A stretch of 64,000 bases of DNA, taken from positions 1 through 64,000 of the forward strand of contig JAQYUZ010000032.1 in assembly GCA_033819885.1 (NCBI GenBank), read 5' to 3'. This DNA is from Microbotryomycetes sp. JL201 (taxonomy: Eukaryota; Basidiomycota; Microbotryomycetes). The position numbers and the translations under genes are program-made. Positions 1-12,330 of the stretch are shown piece by piece. The notes under the pieces were generated by a model. It saw only the letters and a list, made by a program, of their open reading frames with translations, was not told where the DNA came from and ran no database searches. How positions within the stretch are numbered: the first letter of the stretch is position 1; the number at the start of each line of letters is the position of its first letter.

Positions 1-796
1 AGCAGGGCTGCACGCACAGGCTCAAAGGCAGCGCTCAAGTTGCCCATCGCTCGAGCGAACGCGAAGCAGATGCTGCACGGTGATCCGCACACGCATGGCT
101 ATGACATACATGGATCAAGCTTTTGTCACTCTTCCAAGCTATGTGGTCAGCGGATACAGCATGAGAACCACCGATTCCTCGCTTACGGGCATTCGGCTTC
201 TCGACTATTGTCAAACGAGGTAACGCCCCGCGCAAACAGTGGCGTGATTTCGCTACCAGTGTATCATTCGGAATCAGACGACCGCACACGCTTCACAATG
301 ATCGATCGGCATGTATTCTCATTGGTTGAATGGCTCGCAGCACAAGCAATACTCTAGGTCGTGCGCGACAAAAGCCACTTTGCGCCTCGGGAAATTTATT
401 CAAGAGCTCTGCGCGCGTCAAGGTCAAAAGCGTGATGAACATCTTTATTGCAGCAAGTAAGCAATCTTTGATCATGACAATGCGGTAACTCTTGTTTGGT
501 CGCCTTTGGACCAGAGAACTGCTGGCTTGTACTTCTGCTGCTGACTTGCTGCACACTTCATTGGTGCCAAGTCCTGCTGGCCGTGCTAGGCATGCGATGA
601 TATTAGAATCTACCAAGCTCGAGCCTTTCTGCTGCTGCCCTCTTTGCACTCTTGGCCACTGACAGACTGATGCAAATGGGGCTTGGACATTGTTGCTGCT
701 GAATGGCTTGATCATATCATGACAATGCAACTGCTAAAAATTCTGCTGTGAATGCTACATTGCACTCTTTTTCCTCAAGCTTCAACGCGTTCATGT
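1..796. other. No gene recognised at left edge
   Basis: About 800 bases hold only short open frames on both strands. The longest begin at non-ATG codons and carry no motif or domain I recognise. The right part is presumably the 3' flank of the minus-strand gene that stops at 797. The rest could hold the end of a gene outside the window, but I see no exon with convincing coding character. Confidence 0.5.
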
Positions 797-2059
797 TTAC
801 TTGCGCGACTTTCTCGTCTTGCGTTTCGCCGCACCCTCCGATTCGTCACCGCTGGTAGCAGAGACGTAGCCGCCAGCTTTGCGGTTTCGCAAGTGGTGCT
901 CCGGGATCCAGTCGTTGTCGACGCCCTGAACAGACGCGTCAGCAGCGGGAGAAGCGGCGTCGCTGGCGGCAACCGGCGCGCGCTTGGCTCGTTTCGACTT
1001 GGGCTTTGGCGCGGCATAGTACGTATTGTAGACGAGATACGCGCCGCCACCAATGATCGTCAAGATGACCAGGTACGAAAACAAACTTCAAGCGCGGCAA
1101 GAGTCAACAGAATGACGAAACCAACCGAGAGTATAACACACTCACAGCGCAGGATCAAAGAAACTACCTTCCGGCTCGACAACAGTCGCAACGCCGTCGT
1201 AACCCGTGGCGACGTGTTTCTTGGAGGCGCTGTCGAGGTACTCGACCCAGACTCGAAGGCCGACATCTCCAATCTTGTTCTCGGAATGAAGCTGCGCTGA
1301 CCGGTTCAGTTGTGCTCTACGGATGATGGGAAATGGGACTAACTCTGTAAGGGATCAACGGCGATTTTTGGCCGGAAGGAACAACCTGGCGTAGTTTAAG
1401 CTCGGTCGTCTGCCGCGCGCGCATTCAGGAGCGTTTCGTCAACATTGAATTGCAGGCAGTCACACGTCTACTCACGTTGCGCAAAGCTCGCTGCTTGCCT
1501 TGAGCTTCGTGGTAGCCACCAAAGACACGCGTGACCGTAATGTCGTCCTTGGCGTGGTTTGCAACGCGGATTTCGAGCAGATTGTCGGCTCTGCCATTAG
1601 TTATGCCTATACCAGAGATTCGCGAAAAGTCAGTCAAGAGCACTTTGGAGCCAAGTGATGATAGGGACGTTTGCTCTCGCGGTCGGACGAGCACGCAGCG
1701 GCAGCGACAGTCTACGCGACCGGTCCTTGCCATGCAGCACGCGCTCAGTTCCCCAAGCTTTGTTGACACGTGTGTTTTCTGACAAATGGGCGCATCGGGC
1801 CACGTCGAGGCGGTTGGACAGAGGTCAACCGCGGCGAGGCCGAGAGCTGTAAAGGCGATCGCGCAAAGGAGGATGACTTACGGCCAAAGGCGTTCGATGC
1901 TGGCCACTGGACGTTGGCCTCGACGTCAGGCTGGACGGCGGCGACAGAGAGCGCGGCGCAGGCGACAACTAAAGTTGAACACGCAAGCAGAGTCAGACAA
2001 GGCTGAAGCACACACTGGTTGCACAACTCACCAGCACAAGATGCGAGCGTCAGCCTCAT
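797..2059 (-). CDS. IRC22: Irc22/TRAP-alpha-like ER membrane protein
   Basis: Likely the fungal counterpart of the translocon-associated protein alpha subunit, an ER membrane protein with a lumenal beta-sandwich domain and a basic cytosolic tail. The ATG at 2059 opens a signal peptide (MRLTLASCA, then VVACAALSVAAV across an intron), followed by a lumenal segment with NLLEIRVANHAKDDITVTRV. The lumenal end reads GDVGLRVWVEYLDSASKK and VVEPEGSFFDPAL. One transmembrane helix (FSYLVILTIIGGGAYLV) and a Lys/Arg-rich tail ending KRKTRKSRK follow. At least four introns are needed. The exon between the signal peptide and NLLEIRV is not resolved with certainty. It lies head to head with COX13, only 85 bp between starts. 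The family match comes from overall layout and remembered sequence, not an alignment. Confidence 0.78.
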
Positions 2060-2144
2060 GCTGAGCTGTTCGGGAATGGAGGGTAAACGAGACGAACCGA
2101 TGCGCGCTGTTTGACCCGATACCCATCACTCACGGTCAGGAACC
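2060..2144. promoter_or_regulatory. Very short bidirectional promoter (IRC22/COX13)
   Basis: Only 85 bases separate the start codons of the two divergent genes, so both promoters and both 5' untranslated regions must fit here or overlap coding sequence. I see no TATA box. Confidence 0.5.
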
Positions 2145-3275
2145 ATGCAGGCCGCCGCCCGCCGCTCATTCGCCCATTTGCGCCTGTCTGGTGCCCGTCG
2201 CTTCGCGCACACAATCCCCGAGAGCGAGCTGTCGCCCGCTGGACGCAAGTTCCTGCAGGACCGTCAACACGTCGCAGAGCACGCAGGCAAGTCGGGCGAG
2301 CTCTGGCGCAAGATCACGTGAGTCTTTTGTATGGGCCATATGAGCTCGATCGTCGTTGGCCGGATCTGCGCGGTTCTGCCTTGGGCGCGACTTGTTCTGA
2401 TTGGCGGACGAACACGGGCGCCCCTCGTCACGCGCCTTCGGACGCCATTGTGTACCACTTGTGGTGCACAGTGGCCCATCGATGGAATTGCTTCGCCGTG
2501 ACTGCTGCCATACTCATTGCCGGAACGCTCAAGTCTCTGCTCCGACGAACGCGCGTCTTCGTCTGCCTTCTCGTGTGCACCCAGAGGCAGCATTTCCGAC
2601 AGATGCGCCGCCTCTTTCACTCTGACAAGATCGAGAAAGTCGGGTGGCGAGGCTTGCGTCTACGGAACGCGCACAATGCTCGGTTCCGAATGTGGCTTGC
2701 GCGCCCGCAATCGCGCTGACTGACATTGTATACGTACGTTCGTGTCTAGTATCTATGTTGCTCTCCCGTCGATTATTGTCGGCTATCTCAATGCTAGGAA
2801 CCTCATGAAGGGTCAGGATTTGCTGCTCTCGCTTTGTGCTGCCACTTGCTAAACTCTTGGTCGTTCCAGAGCACGAGAGCCACCTCGAGCACATCAAGGA
2901 AGAGAACGGCGGCGAGTTGCCAGAGCGCGTTGTCTACCGCAAGTCTATTATGTGAAATGGCTGCCGCACGTCACTGACATGACGGTTTCTCGCCTGCTCA
3001 CGTCCACATTGCTTCAACAGCTTGTGAGTATCTACACCGCCTTTCGTGCCACAGCTTTTGCTTTGCCCGAGCGTCGTTCGGCGCTTCAACGTAAAGCTGA
3101 CGCCTCGTACTCTCCCAGACTTCAATATGCGCACCAAGCTAGAGTTCCCTTGGGGGTGAGACTTGCAGAAAGGCCCGGGTCGGAATCTGACTGACGTTTT
3201 CGGCTCGCGCGCAGTACCTCCAACACCCTCTTCTACAACCCTCATGTCAACGTCCCAGCCGAGCCCGAAGAGTAG
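2145..3275 (+). CDS. COX13: Cytochrome c oxidase subunit VIa
   Basis: Small nuclear-encoded subunit of mitochondrial complex IV in the inner membrane. The ATG at 2145 opens an Arg/Ala-rich mitochondrial presequence (MQAAARRSFAHLRLSGARRF), followed by AEHAGKSGELWRKIT, the usual stretch before the single membrane helix. After an intron comes SIYVALPSIIVGYLNARNL, then EHESHLEHIKEENGGELPE and the C-terminal FNMRTKLEFPWG and TSNTLFYNPHVNVPAEPEE. The last part matches the family's WG..LFxNPxVN ending. Four introns are needed. The third keeps the frame only if it begins with GC rather than GT (2939-3118). Final length is close to the usual 120-140 residues. Confidence 0.9.
2939..3118 (+). other. Probable GC-AG intron in COX13
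   Basis: The exon ends TACC and is followed by GCAAGT. Joining it to the acceptor before ACTTCAATATG gives VVYHFNMRTK in frame. The nearby GT (2943) leaves the wrong phase and a frame that does not reach the conserved C-terminus. A CTGAC branch-like site lies shortly before the acceptor. Confidence 0.55.
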
Positions 3276-3494
3276 ATGGTCGAAAACAGTATCTGGGCAC
3301 GAGGACACCCGAGCGCCGAATATGGTGCCTTGGATCGAGAAATTGTGCGCGTGCGATGCAATATACTTGCTCCTTTTACTTGCTCCTTTTTGATGGCGAA
3401 GCGAGATTCTTGGTCTGACCCTGGCGCATTAAGCCAACCGCGATCCGGTCCCGCTTCCTCTTCATATTCTCTGCCGCAAGCAACGATCGCGACA

Positions 3495-4573
3495 ATGGAA
3501 GTCGAGCTGGTCAAGCACCTCCTCGCTCGAATGATAGCCGACGTTGACTTTCTTGCGGCGCACCATGTTGTCAATGCCGCCGACGCCGACATGATTCGGC
3601 AAAAGCTACGCGCGGCCGGGGATAACCACGCTCTCTCGGGTGGCGTCAGCTCTGTCAGCCTCGGACAACAGCATGTCACACCTTCTCCTGCGCTGTCTTT
3701 TGGCTCTGCATCGGCTTCCGCTCCTTTGGCGAATGCACCGCCGCCTCCGCCTGCGCCGCCTGCGCAACAGTCGGCAAAGCAGCAGTGCAGGGCCATGTGG
3801 GACTACCCTCAGACGCAGGTAAGCTCGAAAGGTCGCGCGCTCAAGGGCAAGCTTGCCGAGCGGGATCGTGCAAGAACTGCTGCGCTCGGGCCTCTCGCGC
3901 AGTCGCCGTCTGCGATCCACTTTGATTCGAGATGCTGACGCGGTGTTCCTAGCCTGATGACCTCGGGTTCACAAAAGGCGACATAATAACGATTGAGAAA
4001 GAGGAAAATGCCGACTGGTGGCGTGGAAGTCTAAGTGCGTTGTGGCTTGGCCTAAGTACCGACCGCTTCGCACTAACAGATATGCGTTCCAGACGGTAGG
4101 ACGGGTATATTTCCATCAAATGTGAGCCCTTCAATACTGCTGCGCGTATAAGCTGACCTTTGCGTCACCAGCACGTGGAGAGAATTTCACAGTCGACCGT
4201 GCCGCCGCCACCGCCAGCTGTTTACGGTAGTACTAGTCCTGCTCAATCTTTCGCCCCCTCACCGGCATCACAGCAACCGCAATACGCGTATCAGCAGCCG
4301 CAAGGTTACGGCCCACCCGCAAGCTTGAACGAGAAGCAACCCTACGCAGACGGCCAGTATGCACAGTCGGGCACGACTATGCCCGTCAACAATTTCCACA
4401 CGTACAATCCCCCAGCGGGCCTGACAACGGTCCAACCAGAACAAGCGGGCGCTGCCGACAAGCCAAAAAAGAATCACAAGTTTGCAAAACACATGGGAAC
4501 CAGCTTTGCAGGCGGAGCTGGGTTTGGTGCAGGCGCGGCAGTGACGTCAAACATCATCAACTCTATCTTTTGA
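3495..4573 (+). CDS. SH3-domain protein, Lsb1/Pin3 type
   Basis: Likely a small cortical-actin adaptor of the Lsb1/Pin3 group, whose yeast members bind Las17/WASP and affect actin patches and prion induction. The ATG at 3495 begins MEVELVKHLLARMIADVDFL, an N-terminal helical segment, then an Ala/Pro linker with PPPPPAPP. An SH3 domain split by introns follows: CRAMWDYPQTQ, then DDLGFTKGDIITIEKEE, ADWWRGSL, and NGRTGIFPSN with HVERI. The ALYDY, DWW and GxFPSN landmarks are all visible. The C-terminal third is rich in Pro, Gln and Tyr and ends in a Gly/Ala stretch with SNIINSIF, a tail typical of the fungal family. It is tail to tail with exportin-T. Confidence 0.83.
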
Positions 4574-5143
4574 TCACGTCACCATGTTGCAGTTAGTACC
4601 AGTCCGCCATGCCTCCCCCAGCCACGATTTGGCGCTGGTACCTTTGCCTAGTTTTCTGTTACATTCTGTATCAACATATATGCTGTTCTTCATTGTTCTT
4701 CGCCGATCAAGCGGACGAATTCAGAGTGAAAGCGCATATTGCTACATTGCACCAGGGCAATCGATTTTGTTGAGAAAGAGCGCGCAGTCAAGAGAGGCGA
4801 GCTAGCGATCAAGGGTTTCTATGTACGCGCGAGGCTTTCCGCATGGAGGAAAAACTTATGGTGACGACAGAAAGATGCATGCGATGAAGAGAGAAAGAAC
4901 GAGGCGACAAAGCGCGAACGTGACGTTGGGCGAGTCGTTGCAAAGAAGGAAAGACATCGAAGAGTGCCAGCGCAAGACGAAGAAGTCTCTCACGAGGCGG
5001 GTATTGATCGTCCAGAATCGTGAGTGAATTATTGAGTGGCGTAGCGCATTTGCTTGATCCAGTCGCAGAAAAAAGTTTTAAAAGGTTTCGGACTGCTTGG
5101 CGAGCATCAGCATACCGTCCGACACAAAGTACAAACACGTTGC
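4574..5143. other. Intergenic 3' flanks
   Basis: 570 bases lie between the stops of two convergent genes. Only short open frames on both strands are present, none recognisable. Probably the 3' untranslated regions and terminators of both genes. Confidence 0.5.
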
Positions 5144-8100
5144 TTACTCGTTAATCTCGCGTAGTGCATTCAACAAGGCAGCCGAGGCCTCTGGCGGACA
5201 TTGAATCGATGCGAGATAATTATTTGTCAAAAAGTCGGTAAACTCGTCCCCACGTTTCGCCAGTAGCATCTTTAGCAGATTGCACATCTCGGTGATAACC
5301 TACGGATAAATCTCAAGTCAGTCTCGTACAAACGCCGCAAAAAAAGCGCAGCTCTGACCTGATAGCTTTGAGCGTCCGAAAAGTCAAACGACGGCTGCGT
5401 CGGCAGTTCAAAGCACAGCTTGACAACGTCGCTGTACAAAAACTGCTCGAAACCGGGAACGGGCGACGACGTGACCCCGTTGACGCCGGGCGCAGCAGTC
5501 GACGATGGCGCGATCCAGAGCGAGCCGAGTTTGTTGAGCAAAGCGAGACCAATGCGTTGCTCAGGCGCTTGAGAGTCGTTGGCGACGTAGTGAGGAATGC
5601 TCTGTAGCAGATCTTGCAGATGCCCTTTGTTGCCTGCACAAGTGCAAGCGCGTCAGACAACAATCGCATCATGCGGGCCTGCACTTACGTTCCGAGTAAA
5701 ACACGTGCTGCAAGTTGGCGCCAGTGATGGACAACAAGAAATTGAAATACGCTCGTCGAAGCTGCGAGTGCTGTATCGCGTCGTCGGTACCACCGATTGG
5801 CGACTTGAGAAAGTGGACGACGCGATTGACGACCGGAAGCAGCAACGCGTCGAGGATGTCTGCGTACGAAGACTGGTGGCATGACAGATCAGAGCCATTC
5901 ATTTACGATGTGACATGAGAATATTGGGCGCACCTTGTATTTTGCGACGAGCAGACCGTTAAAGCTCAAAAGTTCGGCGAGCTCGGGGAATGTGATCTGA
6001 TTAATGAGGCAATCGATCAAGGACGGGATGAGCGGCAAAACGGCTTGACCTGTCGTTGCAACGATGCGATTGAATGCGAAACGAGCCTGTTCCAACACGT
6101 GACACTCAGTCGGTGTCGCTGACTTGAAAGAGAAGGCCACTCACTGCATCGCGAATAACGTGAAAAGCAGACATGGTCTTTGCAACCTCGAGAATCTGCT
6201 CCGTCACCTCACGGAAGACGACGACCCACGCGCCGGATGCTGAAGGCGTTCGCGAAGACAAGTCGGGGAAACCCTTGGCAACGTTGCCTGCTGCCATCAT
6301 GAGATGATGAGCGCGCAAAATGGCAACATAGTCTTCGGAGGACGACACTGTCTGCCTGCTGTTGGCTTGGAGATCGGCCACCAGAGGACCCAGGACGGCG
6401 CGCAAGAGAATCACTTGCTGGTCCGGAATCTGATTCAGTATCGAGATCAATGCGCCAACGGTCTCGAACAGGTACAGCTGCGAGTCGAAAAAGGAGGGCG
6501 AAGCGGCGGCCTTAATTAGTACGTCATGCGACGGTGATTCAACCGTCGGCAGGTCGACTCGCACGACGAGCAAATCCTGCCCGGGGCAAAGACCGTCAGC
6601 AAAAAGCTAGCGGAAGTAGTGAGCACCTTACCTGAATGCGACTGAGGATTTCGCTGATGAGCTCGCCCGACACCTGAGACTGGATTAGTCCCTTTGCGTG
6701 ATGAATGAATCGGCTAAAAAGGTAAAAGACGCGCGCTTGTACGTTCTCGTCGTCACGATGTAGGCCACTGTGGAGACGCGCGCCGTCAAAATTCGCCGTT
6801 TGAACAATCGAAAATGGATGCATAACGCACTGATCATCGAGGAAGCTCGGCAAAATACCCGAAATGTACTCTGGGCATAGTCGGAAAAAGTCGTGGTATC
6901 GCCCAATGACTTCAAAAAACTGCAACGACACCGCGGCGTGCTGATGCGTGACAATCTTTGATCGACACGCGCGTAGCATCATGTCGCCAAGCGCGGAAAG
7001 CGGATATTGCGTGTAATCGACGTGATAGTCGACTTCGCGTTTTGCGCGAACGTACTCGCTCTCTGGTACGATGACGAACGCGCCAGGACCATGTACGCTA
7101 ATGGCTTGCCCTGCAAGAGTGGCGTAAATTGTCCGTCCCAATTGCGAATACGCGTCCAACTTACCGTATCCGTAAAGCAAAGCCAACGCCAGCTCGACTT
7201 TTTGCCAAGGTAACTCTGACGCGCCTGCTTCGTATGCTTCAAGCGTCGGCACAATGATCGAGCGCAAAGCTTCCGAGTAAAGCTCCGGGTCGATAGAGGC
7301 GATGGCGTCACCGACCATGCGCAAGTTCTGTGCTCGCAAAAGTGAGCTATAAGAATTTGCCCAAAGCTCGCGTCGACCGACCTTTCTCAATTCGGCAAAC
7401 TGTGCCTCTTCCTCGTCCTCGTCCCCTTCGACGCTCAGCGTCCACTCGTCGTCATCTTTGTAAGACATTTTTTCTACCGTCGCCTTGAGTAATTCGGTCA
7501 AGAATGTGCGTTTCTCTGGCGTCATTGTTGCTGCGGCATTCGGTCCGGCACGCTTCTTTTCCTTCTTGTAGATCGTCAACACCTGAGTCGTGAACGGAAA
7601 AACAGCAAGTGCAGTCGCATCGTGACCGTCTGAAACAAACTGCAAAAGCAGTGGGAGCAGGGCCGTGATCATGCTCGACGCCGTAGTCTTGCATTCGGGA
7701 GGCGATGCAGTCTGGATTAGGCGGACATCAGCGCCAGACTAGCTCCGAGTACGGGTCTACTCACGTCTTCGGCAATGCGGCATAATTCGAGGCCGGCTCC
7801 GTTCAGCAGCTTGCCGAGCTTTTCTCTGAACGCCTCGACATCTCCAGACCCCGACGCCGCTCCGTTCTCTCGACCGACGCTCGATAGCTGAGTCAAAACT
7901 GTCGCAACGTCCAAGACAGACAACAAAGACAGCTTGTCTGGTGCAGGCATGCCTTTTGACAATGTCTCCAGCAAAGTGTCCACCGATGCGGTTCGGACAC
8001 CAATGTCTGCTGGAGACGAGAGGTGCAAGGCACGAAGAAGGATCGGGATAGAAGTTGGAGTCACCATCAAGTTGATGTCAATCCAAGCTTTGAGGGTTCA

Positions 8101-9388
8101 TGTACTGTCAGTTCTTGTCACGGGAATGACAGAGTAAGGCCACTCACAAACGTAATCGCCTGCGACGCGAACAGCCATTTCGCAGATTTCACGGGCTGAT
8201 TTCCCCTTGAGCCCAACTTTGCTCGTCGTGCCATCGTCCGCTTGTGGAATACCGTCAAGCGATTCGGCAATGATGGCCCAGATGGCTGCCGCGAGTGCAG
8301 GTGCATCGTGTTCGCGAACAGCGTCGCGAAGTTCCGTGTCTTTTTGCAGCCGCGCTTGAGGCTTGTTCAATCTGAGGTGCGCGTCCGAGATTTCTGTCGC
8401 AACCTCGTGCAACAAACGGAGGAGCAAGTCTGCCGTTTGCGGGTTCAGTGGCGTTGACGGGTCAGAGCTACTGCTCGTTGTCCCAGGATATGTCCGCAGT
8501 AGAGCGAGAAAATGTTTGAAGAATTGCGGCGTTGCGCTTGGGTATGTTTGCAGATAGACGAGGGTGAGAAGGCGAACGAAGGCGTTCTTGAGGACTGAGC
8601 GCGGCAACTGTCAACTCGGCAAGATTCGGTCCAGCTCGCAGATCCTCACATGCAATGCCATCCTCTGCGTTGCCATCTACGTATTCGCGCGTGACAAAGT
8701 CAAACAAGCTCGTCTGCACAAAAGCGATCGCTTCGACAGGCAGCGTTGCAAGGCTGTTTTAAAGCGGGAGAGTCAAAGTCAGTACCGGCAAGCAAGATTT
8801 GAGTAATTTTGCTTGGCGTGCAGACCGGCTCAAGGCAGTGCGGTGGCAGTCGTTAAAGTATGCGGCTGTAACGACCCCCTTGCCACGGTTTCTTGACAGT
8901 GACTGTTGCCGGCTGGCGCTCCAGGCCAGAGCTTTGTTTGTATACACGCGAACCGTGCCAACGAACTGAACCTGCATGACGCCGTTCGTGCGCAGTCGCG
9001 TGCGGCGAGGTCGGGCATTGAAAACTGTCGCCAGAGACGGGCACGCGCCGGGCCAGCACTAGAGCACTGACTCGGCAAGGCAGACTGTGCATCACGAAGC
9101 CTGTCGCCATCGTCTCGCGTCGCCGCACGCCGTCCGTGGTGCGTGGTCAGGCACCGAAAACGAGCTGTTCGCTCACCTGTCGCCGACGACCTGCATCGCA
9201 AACATGCGCTCCTCCGCCTGGTATTGTTGCCTATCAAGAGCAAGCTGCAAGCAAGGCTGCCACGTCTCTGCATTGGCATCCTTGACTTGCTGCAAGAATG
9301 TGTACGCTTGTTCTCGAGTCTGTTGATCGCTCTGCGCGCCGACCGCAATCCGGACAGCACTCGAGATCTGTGGCCCGAGTTGTTCCAT
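5144..9388 (-). CDS. LOS1: Exportin-T (tRNA nuclear export receptor)
   Basis: Karyopherin of the XPOT/Los1 family that carries mature tRNA out of the nucleus with Ran-GTP. The ATG at 9388 starts MEQLGPQISSAVRIAV, followed by DQQTREQAYTFLQQVKD and ETWQPCLQLAL, the family's N-terminal HEAT repeats. Further exons run to 5144 and include DVLIKAAASPSFFDSQLYLF, YLFETVGALISIL, LRAVLGPLVADLQ, YHVDYTQYPLSALGDMML, VSLQFFEVIGRYHDFF and RLCPEYISGILPSFLDD. The last exon ends in FTDFLTNNYLASIQCPPEA and LREINE. Around ten introns or more interrupt it, and I estimate 1,100-1,200 residues, slightly long for the family. Individual splice sites were not all resolved. It shares its strand with PHO88 upstream. 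Confidence 0.88.
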
Positions 9389-9700
9389 TGCTCGTCGACA
9401 AACGACACTCGGTCGTACCGGGTAGCAGCGCAGCCACAAGTGCTCAGAGAACGACGGATAGAAAGAACAGACGGCGGTTTCTGCTGCGGGCGAGCAATGA
9501 CGGCTCGTTCACGAAACACGGCAATCAACTTCGGCCTCCCTCATTCTAAGTCTCAGTCGGTTCACAATCGCAAAATTGCGAGGATGAATAACTTTTTGTT
9601 CTGGAATTGCAAGGGTCGAGTGACTGATGTGCTTCGGACGAAGAAGCATCAGAACGCCGTTCACCGGTCTACATATACTTTGTCAGGGTGTCAAAGACGT
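9389..9700. other. Intergenic, exportin-T promoter region
   Basis: 312 bases lie between the PHO88 stop and the exportin-T start, both on the minus strand. They should hold the PHO88 3' end and the exportin-T promoter. No recognisable gene or clear promoter element. Confidence 0.45.
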
Positions 9701-10822
9701 CTACTTGTCCTTCTTTGCCTCGACGGCAGGCGCAGCGGCCGCTGTCGAGTTGTTACCAGCCGGATTCATAAAGCCAGGTGCGGCAACGAAAGGTCGCTTC
9801 AGGTCGCCTTCAGCAGGTTTGTTGAGTACGTGAATCTTGACAATCTGCGCAAGAAAAACCCGAAATTCGGTCAAGACGCCGTTCAATGCGTAGACACCGG
9901 TTAGTCCTGAAACCCACCTTCGAGTCGTACAAGCCCTTCAGAGCCATGATCGATTGAATGAACAATGGCTGAGTGTACTTCATGTATCCATGCATGAAAC
10001 CCATCTGCGTGGCAGCGCCGTCGGCTGGTCAGCTCTGCAACCTCACTCTCGCCACGGTCGGCTTTCCACGCACGAAAGCGACACCGATCAAAACGCCACG
10101 GACGGCCTTTGACACTTCTGACAAATCATAGTCTCGGTTCGTGGTTGTGATGAGCGCGCCAGGATCTTGTTGCTTGAAACGAGCTCGGTGTCAGTAGTCA
10201 ACCCACTCCTGATCCACCAACCTGCACTGACCATGGGCGACTTTGGCTCGACGTATTTCAACACCTTGACATCGTTCTTTCGCTTGACCTGCAATAAACG
10301 TTGCCGATTCAGTCGCTACCCCTGCCTTTAGGTCCGCTGCTTTCGATTGCCGTCGCACGCAAAGGGCTATCGATAGATAGAGAAATTCGAAGGCGATGGG
10401 CTTTGCATAGCCTGCCTTGCTCGGCCAGCTGTCCCTCGACCGGGTACGGCTTGGCGGCGATCTGCAATAGCTGGAACGAGTAAAGAGACGCGCTCACCTG
10501 TACCGACACAATATAGTATACTGCCAAGCAGAGCAATTGAGCGCCAACGTAGGCGCACCTGACGTACAAGAGCGTCTGTTCGTCGGTAAAGTCGACCTTG
10601 CGCGCGAGCTGCGGCGGGACAAGCAAAGGGTAACCATGTCAGCATGCTATCACAATTCCATCCTGCTCTCTCCTGCGCGCGGACGTATGCGCAGGCCATG
10701 CGGTGCAGGACACGTGACATGGCCAAGCGACGCGCACTCGCGAGGCAGACACACGACTTTGCACGACAACTTGCCTGCATCGCACCGAGCGAAAACATCA
10801 AATTGGTGATGGCGGCACTCAT
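9701..10822 (-). CDS. PHO88: Pho88/Snd3 ER membrane protein
   Basis: Integral ER protein known in yeast as Pho88 (phosphate transport) and as Snd3 in the SRP-independent targeting pathway. The ATG at 10822 gives MSAAITNLMFSLGAMQ. A first intron, here a GC-AG one, joins this to LARKVDFTDEQTLLYVRCAY. The junction lies inside the conserved MQLxRRxD block of the family, which fixes it. Later exons carry DVKVLKYVEPKSPM, the MGFMHGYMKYTQPLFIQS segment and KIHVLNKPAEGDLKRPF, all family hallmarks, then an Ala-rich tail ending EAKKDK. Two or three membrane helices fit the family. Length near 190-200 residues matches the usual size. Confidence 0.92.
10609..10774 (-). other. GC-AG intron in PHO88
   Basis: On the minus strand the exon ends ATGCAG and continues GCAAGTTG. 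The acceptor CCGCCGCAG precedes CTCGCGCGC. Only the GC donor restores AMQ-LARKVD, the continuous block seen across the Pho88 family. The 166 nt length is longer than most introns here. Confidence 0.8.
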
Positions 10823-11104
10823 CTTGACAGAAGGCCGAGTTGGGAGGGGAAAGAGTAAACGATCAATCCCATCGGTGCCAGCGCAACACAGGGGTTCTAT
10901 TCTTTGCATGGCAAGTCGACTCGGCATGTCAGATAAACACAGCGCACTTCTAAATTTTGGCTGTGCTATCGCGATCGGGCTCAGAGTACGCCGACGAAAG
11001 ACCATGTCGCCACAAAAAGTCACTGGCACGTTCGGCCATCTCTGCAGAGTACGCGTGGCCGCTGCACAGACATGAAATGTTGCACGTCAGAGCGTCTCTA
11101 TTCT

Positions 11105-12151
11105 TCAGCTCGAATCAGTCGTGACGTACACACCATCTTGCACCCATACGTCAATGACGCCGTCTCGCCCGAGCACGTCGGGCTGTTGCAACCGCTCAAC
11201 AAACGCAGCCGTACCTCCAACGTCATAGTTGACGAGCTCATCGTCCTTGCCGCTCAGGACGCAAACCTTACGTCCCCTCCACGTGTCCAAAGAGACGTTG
11301 ATCGGATCGTTGCGAGCGAGAAACTTTTGAAACGTGTCTGGCACATGTGGCGACGAAAAAGCGAGTGGACCGAGGGGAGGCGGCAGCCTACGCGCTCGGT
11401 TCGACAACAGCGCCACCGTGTCTGGAGAACCAATGATGGGGATGCCAAGCGACAATCTCGGCTCTGATTCTCGTCATCGCCGGCTCTCGTCAGCGGGATT
11501 AAAAGGTGCTCCAGGATAGCTAATCGCGCACCGTGAGCGAGAGCGATCCACGTAGCATGCCCTCCGAGCGACACGCCGCCGCAATACCAGTCCGTCACTG
11601 TGCGCTCGCCGTTCGGCCACGTCGCAGCCTCGAAAAAGTCTATTAGCAGGGAAACGTCACGAGCAGTACCGGCTGCGCATTGTTGCCAGCGATATACAGT
11701 CAGCTGAGTGGACCTCGAAGCTGTTGCGAGTGTCCTTACTCTGGATTGATACCATGTCAACAGCGTGTGCCGGGTTGTCCAACTCGTTCGAATTGTGTTT
11801 TGGGTCATCCTTCCAACCTTTGTTGCGGGTCGCATCAACTGTTCTCTTGCCGTGATTCCTCTGATCAAACGCAACGACGACCAAGTCTTTAGCGTGACGT
11901 CCATGCGGGCTGTCCTTTGCTGCATGAGCTCGGGCCACAAATTCGTCGCACCATTTGCGAGTGCGCTGATCGGCAACAGAACCAAACCGACCGTGCAAAA
12001 AGAACAATACAGCCAGGCCACGCGCGCTCGCGTTGCCATTGCTGCTGTTGTCAAGCAGGTCGAGTCCAAAGACGGACGTTTCGATGCCGCCAATGACGAT
12101 ATGACGCGGCGACGAGAACGAGGATGAAGACGAAGACGAGGGCGGCACCAT
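11105..12151 (-). CDS. Alpha/beta hydrolase, fungal uncharacterised type
   Basis: A serine-hydrolase-fold protein of unknown substrate. The ATG at 12151 opens a Ser-rich start, then LAVLFFLHGRFGS (the oxyanion-side HG motif) and VVAFDQRNHGKRTVD. A first intron joins HAVDMVSIQ to TGTARDVSLLIDFFEA. The nucleophile elbow reads GGVSLGGH, with Ser in G-V-S-L-G. A second intron joins IALAHG to EPRLSLGIPIIGSPDTVALL. The last exon has VCVLSGKDDELVNY, which holds the likely acid Asp, and ends DGVYVTTDSS. A catalytic His is not obvious in the final residues. It resembles unnamed fungal hydrolases that share the SIQxGTARDV and GIPIIGxPD motifs. No pathway is indicated by its neighbours. Confidence 0.8.
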
Positions 12152-12330
12152 TCTTTGTACGGGAACGCGTCAACGACGAGTTGCTACGGATCGATGCAAC
12201 GGCAGCCCGGGCGGATGCAAAGTTCGCGCGCCGTTGGTGGGGCCGAAATCGTTTGCATCCTGAGCAAGCTTATCGAACAGTCATTTAGTCTGGAAGATCA
12301 CGTTACAGCAATGTCTCGCCTGACAATTAT

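Noticed and set aside
293-730. Minus-strand 145-codon open frame near the left edge
   Set aside because: It begins with TTG, not ATG, and shows no motif, composition or exon border that suggests coding.
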